Numbered from the stretch's first letter, positions 9,385 to 17,728 are shown. The stretch: DNA of 49,796 nucleotides from Spirochaetales bacterium (GCA_016935695.1 JAFGQL010000142.1:1-49796), one strand, 5' to 3'. Numbers and translations are program-made. Notes: generated from the letters alone by a model not told the origin.

Positions 9385-9414
9385 TTGATTCCCTTCCATA
9401 TTCTTTGTTATGAT
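9385..9414 (+). promoter_or_regulatory. smpB promoter, predicted leaderless
   Basis: TTGATT at 9385-9390 and TATGAT at 9409-9414 are 18 bp apart. Only eight bases follow the -10 box before the smpB ATG at 9423, and there is no Shine-Dalgarno, so the transcript should begin at or next to the start codon. On the opposite strand a TTGATT-17-TGTGAT pair upstream of the signal-peptidase-like gene shares this 130-bp divergent region. Confidence 0.6.
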
Positions 9415-9422
9415 AGCCAACT

Positions 9423-9878
9423 ATGGATCAGCAAAAAAAGCTCCCTGAAAACAGGAAGGCCCGTTTTCATTACACTATACTGGAAACTCTGGAATGCGGG
9501 TTAGTCCTCATGGGGACAGAGGTCAAATCCATGAGGGAGGGGCGATTCAACTATTCTGATTCCTATATCAGAATCATAGACGGCGAACTGATAATGGTCG
9601 GCTTTCATATAAGCGAATACAAACAGGGAAACCTGTTTAATCATGATCCGGACAGAAACAGAAAACTCCTTGCCCATAAACAGGAGATCAAGCGTCTTGC
9701 CAGGAAGGTTGACGAAAAAGGTTACACACTGGTTCCTTTGAATGCCTACTTTAAGAACGGAAAACTGAAAATGACCATCGGCATCTGTCAGGGAAAGAAA
9801 ATCCATGACAAACGAGCATCCATAAAGGACCGCACTGAAAAGCGGGCCATAGAACGGTCTTTCAAGCAGAAGATTTGA
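9423..9878 (+). CDS. smpB: SsrA-binding protein SmpB
   Basis: Binds tmRNA and places it in the A site of stalled ribosomes for trans-translation. The 151-residue protein shows the usual NRKARFHYTILETLECGLVL start, GTEVKSMREG, the NLFNHDPDRNRKLL block, KLARKV-like RLARKVDEKGYTLVPL, and a basic C-terminal tail ending KRTEKR-like DRTEKRAIERSFK, which reaches into the mRNA channel. Length is standard. It is followed 70 bp later by its RNA partner ssrA, which has its own promoter. Confidence 0.97.
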   Translation: MDQQKKLPENRKARFHYTILETLECGLVLMGTEVKSMREGRFNYSDSYIRIIDGELIMVGFHISEYKQGNLFNHDPDRNRKLLAHKQEIKRLARKVDEKGYTLVPLNAYFKNGKLKMTIGICQGKKIHDKRASIKDRTEKRAIERSFKQKI

Positions 9879-9902
9879 ACTGGCTCAGTTTTTTCAGTTG
9901 TA

Positions 9903-9931
9903 TTGTCAAATTTTTGAAAGTTATGTATATT
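9903..9931 (+). promoter_or_regulatory. ssrA (tmRNA) promoter
   Basis: TTGTCA at 9903-9908 and TATATT at 9926-9931 with an ideal 17-bp spacer. A start of transcription near 9938-9940 leaves a leader of about ten bases before the mature 5' end at 9949, to be removed by RNase P. Confidence 0.7.
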
Positions 9932-9948
9932 TACAACACCCTTTAAAA

Positions 9949-10305
9949 GGGGGTGCCACGGTTTCGACTGGTGGATCGTGCAGTGGTGCGTTGCAGGTGG
10001 AGCTGATCTAACTCCTTAAACTGGTTCAACAATTTAACTGCTAACGAAAACGAAGCAGATTACGCTTTAGCAGCATAATACGCTGCGACGGACCTTGGGT
10101 GATGCTGTTCCGAAGCACTCATTTGTCTGAAAGAAACCGGGACTAGCCTGTATGCGGGCATAAACGCGTGCAGGGACACTTTTTATGATAGGGAATAACG
10201 GAGGGTCGCCAGTCCACGTATTTCCCGAAACTAAACTGGACGACTAAACCTGTAGATGCGTATCATTCACCCATTAGGACAGGGGTTCGACTCCCCTCAC
10301 CTCCA
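9949..10305 (+). ncRNA. ssrA: Transfer-messenger RNA (tmRNA)
   Basis: Rescues stalled ribosomes by acting as alanine tRNA and then as a short mRNA. The 5' GGGGGTG (9949-9955) pairs with CACCTCC (10298-10304) as a seven-pair acceptor stem, and the T-arm AGGGG-TTCGACT-CCCCT is at 10281-10297. The tag reading frame starts at GCT 10040 and ends with TAA at 10076-10078; it encodes A-NENEADYALAA, with the usual YALAA degradation signal. The single A at 10305 is the discriminator and is followed by more A, so the 3' CCA is not encoded and must be added. The mature length is about 357 nt plus CCA. Confidence 0.96.
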
Positions 10306-10310
10306 AAAAA

Positions 10311-10346
10311 AGAACTTGCCATTTTTGGCAGGTTCTTTTTTTTTTG
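10311..10346 (+). terminator. Rho-independent terminator of ssrA
   Basis: A nine-pair stem (GAACTTGCC at 10312-10320 with GGCAGGTTC at 10327-10335, one G-T pair) with a six-base loop, followed by a run of T. It lies six bases after the tmRNA 3' end. Confidence 0.85.
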
Positions 10347-10487
10347 ACTTTGGGAGTCGAATAGAGTGAGCGCCGAGCGATGAGCGAGGATGAGCAGGCA
10401 TGGATGCCTGCAGAAGCGAGCGGCAGGGGCCTGTAAGGAGAGAACAGGATGTTCTCGACTGGAAGGCGACTCCCCTCTCCTCCAAAA
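10346..10487 (+). repeat. Palindrome-rich small element ending in a copy of the tmRNA 3' end
   Basis: No gene is apparent here. GGGAGTCG at 10352-10359 is complementary to CGACTCCC at 10467-10474, so the ends can pair. Inside are a run of imperfect GAGCGA-type repeats (10365-10398), a perfect seven-pair hairpin GCAGGCA-TGGA-TGCCTGC (10394-10411) and a perfect six-pair hairpin AGAACA-GGA-TGTTCT (10441-10455). The right end, 10467-10488, repeats the tmRNA 3' end (10288-10309: T-loop end, T-stem, acceptor, A-run) at 21 of 22 positions, 179 bp downstream. It could be a miniature mobile element or an attachment-site footprint in ssrA. From 10489 to 10616 I see nothing. Confidence 0.6.
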
Positions 10488-10616
10488 AGTCCCTTTTATT
10501 AAACAGAAGAGAAAAGGTTCTCCGTAAAAAAACGAATCCCTCGGACGTATTCATCCTTGTAGAACTAGTGCTCATCTGTTGCAAAGCGTTAACATCTACG
10601 TTACGAGCTGTATCTT

Positions 10617-11420
10617 TTATTTTGGCTTTGATAATCTGTGCAAAAACACGGTCCCTGCGCACGCAACATTCAATGAATTAACCTGGCCGGATATCGGAAT
10701 TCGAACCATTAAATCACAGCTGTTTTTTAAATTCACGCTTAGTCCCTTTGCTTCATTTCCCAATACCAATGCCGCTGGCAGTCTGATCTGCTTATCATAT
10801 ATAATTGTCTCCGCATCCGAATCCGTTCCGATTACTTTGAAGGGATTTTTTTCCTTCAATTTCTCAAACAACTCAATCAATTCCTGAACCGATTCAGCCT
10901 GAAAAATTTGAGTGTGAAATACCGCACCCAGACTGGTTCGTATCACTTTGGGATCAAACGGATCAACGCAATGCCCGTATAAAATAACCGCGTCTACGCC
11001 AAATGCATTTGCGCTTCTGATTATAGTGCCGAGGTTCCCTTTGTCTGACGGTCTGTCTAGAACAAGTATAAACGGAGTTTCACTGATCCGCATACCTTCC
11101 AACTTCATATTGGGAAGCTCAGCCGTGGCCAGTAATTCAGACGGAACGGATTTTTCGCAAAGCGAAGAGTAAAGCTCATCCGACAATTCGATTAAGACCG
11201 CGTTTGGGTAATTGCGTATTTGATCCAGCGCCCAGGCGGAGAGACGAGTGCGCGAAGAATGCATGAACCTGGTGATTCTATAATTGCTCGACAGCAACTG
11301 TTTGATTGATTCTATGCCCTCAATGAAAACTTCGCGATGACTGCTGCGTTTTTTCCTGCTTTCCTTCAGGGCTTCAATTATTTGAAATTCTGCGTTTCGT
11401 TTAGTTATCGTTATTCCCAT
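10617..11420 (-). CDS. TrmH/SpoU-family RNA 2'-O-methyltransferase
   Basis: SPOUT-fold SAM-dependent methyltransferase of 267 residues. The N-terminal part (residues 1-100) is a substrate-binding domain of the 23S-rRNA methylase type (FIEGIESIKQLLSS). The three SPOUT motifs follow: DKGNLGTIIRSANAFGVDAVIL (split by me; motif 1 has the catalytic Arg), LVLGNEAKGLS (motif 2, knot) and VRIPISGQVNSLNVA (motif 3). Target nucleotide cannot be told from sequence. It starts ten bases inside the end of guaA and is the last gene of the guaB-purA-guaA run. The 3' end lies close to the structured element downstream of ssrA, with convergent orientation. Confidence 0.9.
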   Translation of the reverse strand: MGITITKRNAEFQIIEALKESRKKRSSHREVFIEGIESIKQLLSSNYRITRFMHSSRTRLSAWALDQIRNYPNAVLIELSDELYSSLCEKSVPSELLATAELPNMKLEGMRISETPFILVLDRPSDKGNLGTIIRSANAFGVDAVILYGHCVDPFDPKVIRTSLGAVFHTQIFQAESVQELIELFEKLKEKNPFKVIGTDSDAETIIYDKQIRLPAALVLGNEAKGLSVNLKNSCDLMVRIPISGQVNSLNVACAGTVFLHRLSKPK

Positions 11421-12958
11421 TCTATGGTTGCCGGCGGCTTGGAGGAAATATCGTAGACCACCCTGCCTATCTGCCGTACTGAATTCGTTATAAGCGATGA
11501 AATCTCTAAAAGATCTCTGGTTTCAAAGGGATACACGTCGGCGGTCATCCCATCCCTGGAGGTTATTGCCCGCAGGGCAAGGACATAGCCATACTCCCTG
11601 GCATCTCCGGTAACCCCTACGCTCCTGACAGGCAGAAGAACGCAGAACGCCTGCCATATTTTATCGTAGAGCCCGCGGTTTTTAAGCTCATTTACAAAGA
11701 TATAATCAGCTTCCCGGAGGATATCACATTTTTCCACTGTTACATCTCCAAGAATGCGAACCGCCAGTCCCGGTCCAGGAAAGGGATGCCGGCCTACCAT
11801 TGTTTCAGGCAGCCCGATATTCCGCCCTAGTTCCCGCACTTCATCTTTGTACAGATATTGGAGCGGCTCTATCACCAGACCGGCGTCACGTTTTGATTCG
11901 ACTAAAGGTGAACGTACATTGTGATGACTTTTAATCACATGGGCTTTTTTGCCGACACCTTTACCGGATTCAATCATGTCGGTGTAGAGGGTCCCCTGAG
12001 CCAGGAACGAGTTAGTCAGTTTCAGTTTGGCTACTTCCCGTTCCTGAACGCTGATAAACATATCGCCGATGATGCGTCGCTTTTCTTCCGGATCTGCCAC
12101 TTCCAACAGTGCAGTAAGAAAATCAGCGGAAGCATCGATTATCTTAAGATGTTTCGCGCCCAGGGATTGCAGATACCCTTCTACTTCCTCTGTTTCGTTT
12201 TTACGCATCAAACCGGTATCGATATACATCAGATAGACCTGGTCGCTGGGCAGGGCCTTCAGTAAGAGCCCCCCCACCACGGTACTGTCAACTCCGCCCG
12301 AAATAAGGAGGAGAACAGGTCGTTCCTTCACGGTAGCCTGTATATCCGCCATAACCTGCTGAAGGTATCTCTCCATATTCCATTCCGGCCGTGCTCCGCA
12401 GACTTCTATCACAAAATTCTTTAATATTTCGTTACCATAATCACAATGACTCACTTCCGGGTGAAACTGGATACCGTAGAGCTGTTTTTCCTCTTGAACA
12501 CCGGCAGCAATGTGGTGTAAGGATTCACCGACAAGGGAAAAACCAGCGCCGAGAGACGATATACTGTCACCGTGGCTCATCCATGAAGTGAACCCGTCGG
12601 GGATATTCTGGAACAGTCGGCACTCTTTCCGGAACGTTACGGGGGCTCGACCGAATTCCCGCTTATCCAGGGATTTTACCTCTCCGCCGGTATCGTGGGT
12701 CATACGCTGAAACCCGTAGCAAATTCCCAGTACAGGGAAATGGGCATCGTAGAGGGCTGGATCGACCTTCAATCCTGCCAAAGAATTCACCGACTCGGGA
12801 GAGCCTGACATAATGACGCCCTTAACTCCCTCCAAAGACAGTTCGCTCAGCATGCTGTCCCCGGGAACAACTTCGGTATATACCCCTATTTCCCTGACAC
12901 GGCGCGAAATAAGCTGGCAGGTCTGCCCGCCGAAATCAAAAATCAGGATTTTGTCCAT
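11411..12958 (-). CDS. guaA: GMP synthase (glutamine-hydrolysing)
   Basis: Converts XMP to GMP using ATP and glutamine. The 515-residue protein combines an N-terminal class I glutamine amidotransferase (ILIFDFGGQTCQLI; nucleophile Cys in LGICYGFQRM; His/Glu in FHPEVSH) with the ATP pyrophosphatase domain (P-loop LISGGVDSTV) and the C-terminal dimerisation domain ending PPATIEWE. All catalytic landmarks and the length match the family. The start overlaps the end of purA by 16 bp and the end overlaps the methyltransferase start by ten, so the genes are tightly coupled. Confidence 0.97.
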   Translation of the reverse strand: MDKILIFDFGGQTCQLISRRVREIGVYTEVVPGDSMLSELSLEGVKGVIMSGSPESVNSLAGLKVDPALYDAHFPVLGICYGFQRMTHDTGGEVKSLDKREFGRAPVTFRKECRLFQNIPDGFTSWMSHGDSISSLGAGFSLVGESLHHIAAGVQEEKQLYGIQFHPEVSHCDYGNEILKNFVIEVCGARPEWNMERYLQQVMADIQATVKERPVLLLISGGVDSTVVGGLLLKALPSDQVYLMYIDTGLMRKNETEEVEGYLQSLGAKHLKIIDASADFLTALLEVADPEEKRRIIGDMFISVQEREVAKLKLTNSFLAQGTLYTDMIESGKGVGKKAHVIKSHHNVRSPLVESKRDAGLVIEPLQYLYKDEVRELGRNIGLPETMVGRHPFPGPGLAVRILGDVTVEKCDILREADYIFVNELKNRGLYDKIWQAFCVLLPVRSVGVTGDAREYGYVLALRAITSRDGMTADVYPFETRDLLEISSLITNSVRQIGRVVYDISSKPPATIEWE

Positions 12959-14172
12959 ATCGGCCTTCTCATAAAAGTCTGGGAACGTTCATATCCCACC
13001 GATATGATATCTACCGGCGTTTCGGTAAAGTCCTCTATGTAGGAAATATAGGTTTTTACCTCCTGCGGCAGGGAAGAATAATCAGTGAGGCCTCCCAAAG
13101 TTGTCTTCCAACCCGGCAGTGTTACTGTTACAGGTTTCGCTGTTTCCAACATGGAAATAGAACTGGGGAAATCGGCAATCTTTCGGCCGCCGATGTCGTA
13201 GCCGACGCAGATACTTACTTCATCCATCTGATCGTACACATCTATATGGGTAAGAACCAGGCCGTCGATTGAATTGGTACGGCAGGCATACTTGAGAGCG
13301 ACAAGGTCCAGATAGCCGCAGCGCCGCGGTCTGCCGGTGGTTACTCCGTACTCTCTTCCTATTTCCCGCACCTTGTGTTCCAGATCACCATCACGGTCGG
13401 TATCGAACTCGCTGGGGAAGGGCCCGTTTCCGACCCTGGTGGAATATGCCTTAAACACGCCTAGAACCTTATCAATGGCTCTTGGACCGATACCCCCGCC
13501 CAATGCAGCACCGGCAGCGTTGGAATATCCGGAAGACACAAAGGGATACGTGCCGGTATCCAGATCCAGGAGGATGCCTTGAGCACCTTCGAATAACGCT
13601 CTGCTGCCTTTTTTTGCTGCCATAAAGGAAGCAATGTCAATCGCCATTTCTGACAAGGGCTTTTGGTAGGGCTGAAGAAAGGCTCTGTCTTCCTCTTTCA
13701 GACTGTCCAGGATATGCTGTTCACGGACATCACCTACCCTGATACCTTCCCGTGCGGCTTTTTCCGCGTAGGTGACACCAATGCCCCTTCCTGTTGTACC
13801 TATGGGATTTCTTCGGGTCTTTTCCTGCTCAACATCCATCTTTTTGTAGCGGGGAAGAACAAGGTGTGCACGGTCAGAAATAAGCACCCGCCCCTTCCAG
13901 GATACGCCCTGCGCTTCAAGAGTTCCCAGTTCGAAAAACAACGCTTCCGGATCAATGACCATACCAGTCCCCAGCACAACGATCTTATCGGGGTAAATGA
14001 TTCCCGAAGGAACAAGATGAAGCTTATATGTCGCGTCTCCGTTCACAATGGTATGACCGGCGTTTGCGCCTCCTGAATACCGGACGACCACATCTGCGTC
14101 TGTCGCCAGATAATCAACTATTTTCCCCTTACCTTCATCGCCCCATTGGGCACCGATAACAACGACATTCAT
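12943..14172 (-). CDS. purA: Adenylosuccinate synthetase
   Basis: GTP-dependent first step from IMP to AMP. The 409-residue protein carries VVVIGAQWGDEGKGKIVD (GTP P-loop and catalytic Asp), YSGGANAGHTIV (catalytic His), GTTGRGIGVTYAEKAARE, EGAQGILLDLDTGTYPFVSS and TTGRPRRCGYLDLVALKYA. It is a little shorter than most bacterial PurA (about 425-430), mostly by loop trimming; nothing essential seems missing. It lies 21 bp after guaB and overlaps guaA. Grouping IMP dehydrogenase, PurA and GuaA places both branches from IMP in one transcript. Confidence 0.97.
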   Translation of the reverse strand: MNVVVIGAQWGDEGKGKIVDYLATDADVVVRYSGGANAGHTIVNGDATYKLHLVPSGIIYPDKIVVLGTGMVIDPEALFFELGTLEAQGVSWKGRVLISDRAHLVLPRYKKMDVEQEKTRRNPIGTTGRGIGVTYAEKAAREGIRVGDVREQHILDSLKEEDRAFLQPYQKPLSEMAIDIASFMAAKKGSRALFEGAQGILLDLDTGTYPFVSSGYSNAAGAALGGGIGPRAIDKVLGVFKAYSTRVGNGPFPSEFDTDRDGDLEHKVREIGREYGVTTGRPRRCGYLDLVALKYACRTNSIDGLVLTHIDVYDQMDEVSICVGYDIGGRKIADFPSSISMLETAKPVTVTLPGWKTTLGGLTDYSSLPQEVKTYISYIEDFTETPVDIISVGYERSQTFMRRPIWTKS

Positions 14173-14193
14173 TCCCGTTCCGCCTGTATAAGA

Positions 14194-15714
14194 TTATTGC
14201 CTGGAGTAATTGGGCGCCTCCTGAGTGATCACCACATCGTGTGCATGGCTCTCATGAAGTCCCGCGGGGGAGATCTTAACAAAATTTTCGTATCGCCGCA
14301 ATTCATCAATGGTTTTACAACCGCAATATCCCATGCCTTTTTTCAGTCCCGTAACCATCTGATGAAGGAACCCTTTTAATTCGCCTTTATAGGGAACACG
14401 GCCCTCAATTCCCTCGGGAACCGGTTCATCCCCCTTTTTCATCTGATACCTGTCACCGGAACCTTCTTTTATGGCACCGATAGACCCCATGCCCCGGTAT
14501 TGTTTGAACATACGGCCGTCGAAGATTATTTCCCTTCCCGGGCTTTCTTTTAAACCTGCAAACAGGTTCCCGATCATTATTGTCGATGCTCCTGCACAGA
14601 TAGCCTTGGTTATATCCCCTGAAAACTTGATCCCGCCGTCGGCAATAACAGGTATGCCCGATTTAGCAGCTTCCTCTGCGCACCACATGACGGCAGAAAA
14701 TTGTGGAACGCCTATACCAGCAATTATTCGGGTCGTACAGATAGAACCAGGCCCGACACCCACCTTTACCGCATCTGCTCCCGCGTCTATGAGCCTTCTG
14801 GTGCCTTCCCGTGTGGCAACATTGCCCCCGACAACAAGGAGATCAGGATTGGCTTTTTTTATTGAGGCCACGGCATCAATCACACTTTTTGAGTCACCAT
14901 GAGCGGTATCAAGCACCACAAAGTCAACCCGGGCTTCACGAAGCAGAGGTATCCGGATATGCCAGTCATTGGGAGAAACTGCCGCCCCGACAATCAGACG
15001 CCCGTGAGCATCAACAGCGGCTTGAGGGAAATCCTGGTGCTTCTCCAGGTCCTTTACGGTAATGAGCCCGATAAGTTTTCCTTTCTCATCAACGACCGGC
15101 AGTTTTTCTATTTTATGCTCATCAAACCGTTCCATGGCCCATTCGTGAGACGGAACTCCCACCGCGACCACGGGGTCCTTTGTCATGACTTCATTGACCA
15201 TCAAACCGTCATTTTTGCAAAATCTGAGATCCCTTCCGGTGATAATACCGACAAGGGTTTTGTCACTGGTGATAACCGGCAGTCCCGATACCCGGTATTC
15301 CCGGGTAATTCTTTTCACATCGGCTATTGTGAGATTCACTTCTACCGTCACCGGATCCTCAATGACCCAGTTCAAGTAGCGCTTTACATCGGCGATTTGC
15401 TGTTTCTGCTCATCGGGCGGCAGATTCCTGTGTATGACTCCCGCCCCTCCCTGAAGGGCGAGAGATATTGCCATTTCTTTTTCTGTAACCGTATCCATCG
15501 CGGCAGATAAAACAGGTATGTTCAAGTAAAGATCTCCCGCAAGACGGGTGCGGACATTCGCGTCGCCTGGAAGAAAATCAGCATAGGACGGCAAAAGGAG
15601 AACATCATCATAGCTGAGTGTTTCAATAGGCTGTCTTGTGTTCTGATACTGGCCGTTCCCCGGCTTGGAAAAAGAAGCTTTTGAATGTGATTGATTATTT
15701 GATTGGGTTTCCAT
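14194..15714 (-). CDS. guaB: Inosine-5'-monophosphate dehydrogenase
   Basis: NAD-dependent oxidation of IMP to XMP. The 506-residue protein has the barrel start TLSYDDVLLLPSYADFLP, VLSAAMDTVTE, a pair of CBS domains (about residues 110-220), VGVGPGSICTTRI with the catalytic Cys, PVIADGGIKFSGD and the flap YRGMGSIGAIKEGSGDRY. I chose ATG 15714; an in-frame TTG at 15735 would add seven residues. A consensus -35 (TTGACA) and CATTAT lie just upstream, with only five bases between the -10 box and ATG 15714, so the longer version would not be transcribed from this promoter. The first about 25 residues are low-complexity (N, Q, S) and unlike the core. Confidence 0.96.
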   Translation of the reverse strand: METQSNNQSHSKASFSKPGNGQYQNTRQPIETLSYDDVLLLPSYADFLPGDANVRTRLAGDLYLNIPVLSAAMDTVTEKEMAISLALQGGAGVIHRNLPPDEQKQQIADVKRYLNWVIEDPVTVEVNLTIADVKRITREYRVSGLPVITSDKTLVGIITGRDLRFCKNDGLMVNEVMTKDPVVAVGVPSHEWAMERFDEHKIEKLPVVDEKGKLIGLITVKDLEKHQDFPQAAVDAHGRLIVGAAVSPNDWHIRIPLLREARVDFVVLDTAHGDSKSVIDAVASIKKANPDLLVVGGNVATREGTRRLIDAGADAVKVGVGPGSICTTRIIAGIGVPQFSAVMWCAEEAAKSGIPVIADGGIKFSGDITKAICAGASTIMIGNLFAGLKESPGREIIFDGRMFKQYRGMGSIGAIKEGSGDRYQMKKGDEPVPEGIEGRVPYKGELKGFLHQMVTGLKKGMGYCGCKTIDELRRYENFVKISPAGLHESHAHDVVITQEAPNYSRQ

Positions 15715-15719
15715 ACTGG

Positions 15720-15749
15720 ATAATGCATAAAACAAGTAGTTTTGTCAAT
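15720..15749 (-). promoter_or_regulatory. guaB promoter, predicted leaderless
   Basis: On the minus strand TTGACA (15749-15744) and CATTAT (15725-15720) are 18 bp apart, with five bases to the ATG at 15714 and no Shine-Dalgarno. The -35 box overlaps the -35 of the divergent TPR gene within TTGTCAA (15742-15748 plus one base). Confidence 0.55.
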
Positions 15750-15768
15750 GAAGGTAAAATGCTATACT
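15742..15768 (+). promoter_or_regulatory. TPR-gene promoter, predicted leaderless
   Basis: TTGTCA (15742-15747) and an extended -10 TGCTATACT (15760-15768) with a 15-bp spacer. Nine bases separate the -10 box from ATG 15778. It faces the guaB promoter and shares its -35 bases. Confidence 0.55.
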
Positions 15769-15777
15769 GATCATCCA

Positions 15778-17676
15778 ATGACAGATATTCAGAAGAAATT
15801 CCGCCAGGCATTACGCCATGGCACAGCCCGTGAGTACAAAAAAGCAGTTTCCCTTTTGCTGGAAGTGCTTGCTGCCGGGGACAGTATTACCGAAGCCTAT
15901 CTGTACCTCGGACGGGCCTATCATGCTCTTGGGGATGCCCAACGTGCAATACTGTACCTGAGTTTCTTTACTGACCGCTGTCCAGAAGAAGCCGCCGGAT
16001 GGTTTTTTCTGGGACGCAGTTATCTGCATGAAGGACTTGTTCACCGTGCAATTGAAGCTTTCACACGCGCATCCGGCATCAAACCAGAAGAGCCTTCTCA
16101 TTACGGATACCTGGGGATGGCTTACCTTAGGGTTAAAGACTTTGACCAGGCATCTGACTACTTTGCAAAGGCAGTCGAGTTGGACCCGGATAATTCGAAG
16201 ATATTTAACGGCTACTTAAACACCCTTTTCCTAAAGGGCATCCGCCTTTTTTTTGATGAGCAATACGATATCTCAAATCAAATTTTTACGTTCATTCATT
16301 CCCACGGACGAGACGACGCCCTTATTCATCTGTACCTGGCCAAATCCTACAAGCAACTGGGCGAGCTTGACGAAGCCCTTACACATTATGACGCGGCAGT
16401 TGCATGCAACCCCGATGACGAAGCGATCCGTATTCAACGGGCGTATCTTTTATTCCTTACCGGTAATCATGCACAGGCCAACGAAGAATTTGAAGTATTA
16501 GGCCGCAGCCATCCTGAACTTCAGGATTTCCAATGTAACGATTCCTACCTCCACAGCGTACTGGGTGTCCGATACTTTTCCAAGAAAGAATACAGGAAAG
16601 CCGCCTATCACGGCGTACAGGCCCTTAAAATTCAAAGGACCTATGACCTGCACATTCTTGTTGGAGAGTCCTACCGTAATCTTGGCGACAGGGAAAAGGC
16701 AAGAAACCACTACAAACGCGCCGCTGAATTCAACCGTGAAGCCCTCGAACCCCATTACGGAATACTCATGTCCTATTGGGAAGAAGGGGATTACCAGGCA
16801 GCCCATACCACTTTAACCCGCATTTTAGCCATGAATCCTGATGATGAACTCGGAACCTACTATATGACCCTGACAAAATGCCAGCTCGAATATCCTCCCG
16901 AAGAAACAATTCCTCTTGTGCAGGAACAGTTGAGGACATCAGGACCGGATCCTTTTCTACTGACAGCACTTGGAAACCAGTACATCCGTACGGACCTTTT
17001 TGATCTTGCACCCAAATGGTTTGATAAGGCCCTCACCCTTGCTCCTCAATACGAACCCGCACTTTACGGCCGTATTCTTGCTTTTAAGGGGCTTCAGGAC
17101 AAGCCCCGCCTCTTCTCCGCCTACAGTTCATATCTTGAACAGGCAGGGTATTCAGCAAGCGTTCACCTGAATTACATTCATGATCTGTTTTTGGAACACC
17201 GTTACGTCGATGCCGCGAAAGAAGTTGAGCTCATTCTCCCGAAAGCAAAAATAGATGACAACCTCAAGCGCCTTTTGGCCATTTGTTATCGGAACACAAA
17301 GAAGTACAAGGAAGCAGCAATAATCTACCGGCAACTCCTTGTGGGTGCGCCAAAAAACGAAACCTATCTCAGATCTCTTCTGTTCTGCCTGGATAAGGCC
17401 TCAAAACGGAAAGACGCAATACGCATTCTTGAAACCGCATTCGGTTTCTTCCCACCTTCGGCAGCACTTTACCTTATAGGCGGTGTGCTCTACGAAAAAG
17501 ATCAGGATTATGAAAAAGCTCTCGAAGCCTTTCGCAAGGCGGCAGAGCTCAACCCGAAGGACTGGAAAGCGCCCCATAATATGGGAACGATCTACATAAA
17601 AAAGGGAATGGCCGCATTCGGAGGGAAATATCTGAAAAAAGCCGAAAAACTCCGCGAAGAAAATGAAAAACCGTAA
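15778..17676 (+). CDS. Tetratricopeptide-repeat protein
   Basis: A 632-residue protein made almost wholly of TPR units: repeated 34-residue patterns with the A-x-x-x-Y/L-G/A and A-x-x-x-F...P spacing, e.g. AYLYLGRAYHALGD, GWFFLGRSYLHEG, YGYLGMAYLRVKDFDQA, IHLYLAKSYKQLGELDEAL, LTALGNQYIRTD and KALEAFRKAAELNPKDW. I count at least a dozen. There is no signal peptide or membrane segment, so it is presumably a cytoplasmic scaffold; partners are unknown. ATG 15778 is preferred because it directly follows a promoter; a TTG at 15742 would lie within the -35 box. A separate promoter leads the next gene. Confidence 0.85.
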   Translation: MTDIQKKFRQALRHGTAREYKKAVSLLLEVLAAGDSITEAYLYLGRAYHALGDAQRAILYLSFFTDRCPEEAAGWFFLGRSYLHEGLVHRAIEAFTRASGIKPEEPSHYGYLGMAYLRVKDFDQASDYFAKAVELDPDNSKIFNGYLNTLFLKGIRLFFDEQYDISNQIFTFIHSHGRDDALIHLYLAKSYKQLGELDEALTHYDAAVACNPDDEAIRIQRAYLLFLTGNHAQANEEFEVLGRSHPELQDFQCNDSYLHSVLGVRYFSKKEYRKAAYHGVQALKIQRTYDLHILVGESYRNLGDREKARNHYKRAAEFNREALEPHYGILMSYWEEGDYQAAHTTLTRILAMNPDDELGTYYMTLTKCQLEYPPEETIPLVQEQLRTSGPDPFLLTALGNQYIRTDLFDLAPKWFDKALTLAPQYEPALYGRILAFKGLQDKPRLFSAYSSYLEQAGYSASVHLNYIHDLFLEHRYVDAAKEVELILPKAKIDDNLKRLLAICYRNTKKYKEAAIIYRQLLVGAPKNETYLRSLLFCLDKASKRKDAIRILETAFGFFPPSAALYLIGGVLYEKDQDYEKALEAFRKAAELNPKDWKAPHNMGTIYIKKGMAAFGGKYLKKAEKLREENEKP

Positions 17677-17682
17677 AATGAC

Positions 17683-17710
17683 TTGATATTTTGAACCGAT
17701 ATTCTATACT
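17683..17710 (+). promoter_or_regulatory. Promoter of the 17729 gene
   Basis: TTGATA (17683-17688) and TATACT (17705-17710) with a 16-bp spacer, followed by a short leader containing GGAGG before ATG 17729. Confidence 0.6.
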
Positions 17711-17728
17711 CAACTGTGGAGGTTGAAC

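Noticed and set aside
10346-10487. Structured element as a tRNA gene
   Set aside because: Only the 3' end resembles a tRNA/tmRNA; no 5' acceptor strand, D-arm or anticodon arm can be drawn.
10297-10681. Frames of 121 and 93 codons on both strands over the region after ssrA
   Set aside because: They cross the terminator, the hairpin element and the methyltransferase gene; composition is not protein-like.
15742-15777. Longer TPR protein starting at TTG 15742
   Set aside because: The TTG is part of the -35 box and the extra codons would not be transcribed from the visible promoter.
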